A stretch of 64,000 nt of DNA from Nocardioides massiliensis (GTDB taxonomy: Bacteria; Actinomycetota; Actinomycetes; Propionibacteriales; Nocardioidaceae): contig NZ_JAUSQM010000001.1 in the NCBI RefSeq assembly GCF_030811215.1, forward strand, positions 2,976,001 to 3,040,000. The letters run 5' to 3'. The first letter of the stretch is position 1. Each line of letters opens with the position of its first letter. This document shows positions 63,182 to 64,000 of the stretch, in pieces. Made by a program: the position numbers and the translations under genes. The notes beneath the pieces were generated by a model. The model worked only from the letters and a program-made list of their open reading frames with translations, searched no databases and had not been told where the DNA came from.

Positions 63182-64000
63182 CGTCGTCCTCCGATCAGGT
63201 CCTGCAGGCCACCCACGAGCGAGTCGACGATGCCGGCCAGACCACCGGCGGGTGCGGGCTCGGGCTTCGTGCCCTGCGCACCACCCGGCTTGCCCGGGTC
63301 CGCGCCCTCGGCACCGGCGCCGAGCTCGGAGGTGATGCCGAGCTTGCCGAGGTTCCCGAGGATGCTCCCCAGGCCGGGCAGCTCCGACTGCGGCGCCGTG
63401 GTCTTGCCACCACCGGGACGCAGCAGGTCCGCGAGGCCCGGGAGCAGGTCGATGATGCCGCCCGGGATCCCGATGTCGGGGAGGCCCGGGAGCAGCGGCA
63501 GGTCGGGGACCTCGATCTCGGGGATCGGCAGACTCGGGTTGCCGACGGTGATCCGGGTGCCGAGGATGAAGTGCAGGTTGAGGAAGTCACTGGGCACCGC
63601 CGCGTCGAAGAGCCGCGAGAAGCGCGCGGTGGCCTCGAGCCCGGGACCGACCTGGTCGGAGATAGTCAGCAGCTCGTCGAGGACGGGGTGCAGCTGCTCC
63701 ACGACCTGGGTGAAGTCGTCGCGGATCGCCCGCACCACCTGGTCCCCGGTGCGGGCGAGCTCGTCCGAGGTCTCGAGCAGGCCCACCAGGTCGTCGGTGT
63801 TGCGGCGCAGCACGCGCGCCGCCGGCGCGATCTCGGTGAGCGCCGTGTTGATCGACTGCTCGCGCCGGTCGAGCAGCGCACCGGCGTCGCGCAGTGTGGT
63901 GAGCGTGCGGTCGATCGCGGCCGTGCTGCGGTTCGCCTCGGTCAGGAACGTCTCCGTCTCGGTCAGCAGCTGCTTGGCGCTCGCGCGCCGGCCGCCGACC
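63178..64000 (-). CDS. MceE-type protein, 5' end outside window
   Basis: At least 273 aa are visible from the window edge (VGGRRASAKQLLTETETFLT onward), so the N-terminal lipobox or anchor and MCE domain are missing. The helical region is followed by a Pro/Gly-rich tail (LPLLPGLPDIGIPGGIIDLL, LADLLRPGGG), usual for Mce E or D proteins. Coupled to the MceF gene by ATGA. Confidence 0.8.
   Translation of the reverse strand, partial: VGGRRASAKQLLTETETFLTEANRSTAAIDRTLTTLRDAGALLDRREQSINTALTEIAPAARVLRRNTDDLVGLLETSDELARTGDQVVRAIRDDFTQVVEQLHPVLDELLTISDQVGPGLEATARFSRLFDAAVPSDFLNLHFILGTRITVGNPSLPIPEIEVPDLPLLPGLPDIGIPGGIIDLLPGLADLLRPGGGKTTAPQSELPGLGSILGNLGKLGITSELGAGAEGADPGKPGGAQGTKPEPAPAGGLAGIVDSLVGGLQDLIGGRR

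Noticed and set aside
62096-64000. Naming the mce genes mce4F/mce4E
   Set aside because: Only the tail of the operon is visible, so the Mce type cannot be fixed even though sterol genes are near.

Overview
The window is very GC-rich actinobacterial DNA with tightly packed genes, many ATGA/GTGA start-stop overlaps and many GTG starts. The gene set (two KstR-type regulators, an almost complete steroid ring-degradation set, Cyp125, the end of an Mce operon, a DUF222/HNH gene) fits a sterol-degrading member of the Nocardioidaceae, most likely Nocardioides or Pimelobacter. That genus call is an inference. Comparisons with M. tuberculosis (Mtb) rest on remembered gene order and protein features, not on a search.

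Layout. 1-2905: tail of a DUF35 protein, then ltp4 and ltp3 (side-chain aldolase/thiolase-like set, as Rv3521-Rv3523). 2906-4392: an IS110-family element. 4410-5171: methionine aminopeptidase. 5250-7897: divergent cyp125 and fadA5 with two KstR boxes between them. 7903-9188: a nuclease-like AbiEi-type gene bracketed by inverted copies of a 90-bp repeat. 9194-25819: the C/D-ring (HIP) genes in nearly the order of Mtb Rv3548c-Rv3564: two SDRs, echA20, ipdA, ipdB, ipdC, (PHP and GNAT genes inserted), fadA6, kstR2, ipdF, fadE30, fadD3, fadE31, fadE32, fadE33. 25874-29587: hsaA-hsaD-hsaC-hsaB for the A/B rings. 29725-33588: kstD, a MaoC hydratase and an esterase.

33647-44109 is an accessory block: a frameshifted DinB-like gene, a DUF222/HNH nuclease, and a type III-like restriction-modification locus (res, mod, divergent XRE regulator). 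An ISL3-family element has inserted near the 5' end of mod and left a perfect 8-bp target duplication. A GNAT gene follows.

44119-53934: fadE34, then four genes (methyltransferase, alpha/alpha-toroid protein, methyltransferase, GT4 glycosyltransferase) lying between two KstR boxes, then kstR, and on the other strand a ferredoxin reductase - ferredoxin - hsd4A - SDR operon with its own KstR box. 54022-59814: hemerythrin, terC with a probable manganese riboswitch, uvrB, a META-domain lipoprotein and a PLD-type phospholipid synthase. 59889-62016: SDR, CMD-family protein and TetR operon. 62096-64000: the last two genes of an mce operon.

How it fits together. Mce transport takes up sterol; Cyp125, FadE34, FadA5 and Ltp3/Ltp4 shorten the side chain; KstD and HsaA-D open rings A and B; FadD3, FadE30, IpdF, FadA6, IpdC, EchA20, IpdAB and FadE31-33 break down the remaining rings. 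Seven KstR-type boxes and two copies of a second near-palindrome (candidate KstR2 sites) mark the promoters. No rRNA, tRNA or CRISPR array was seen, and no gene-free stretch exceeds about 300 bases.
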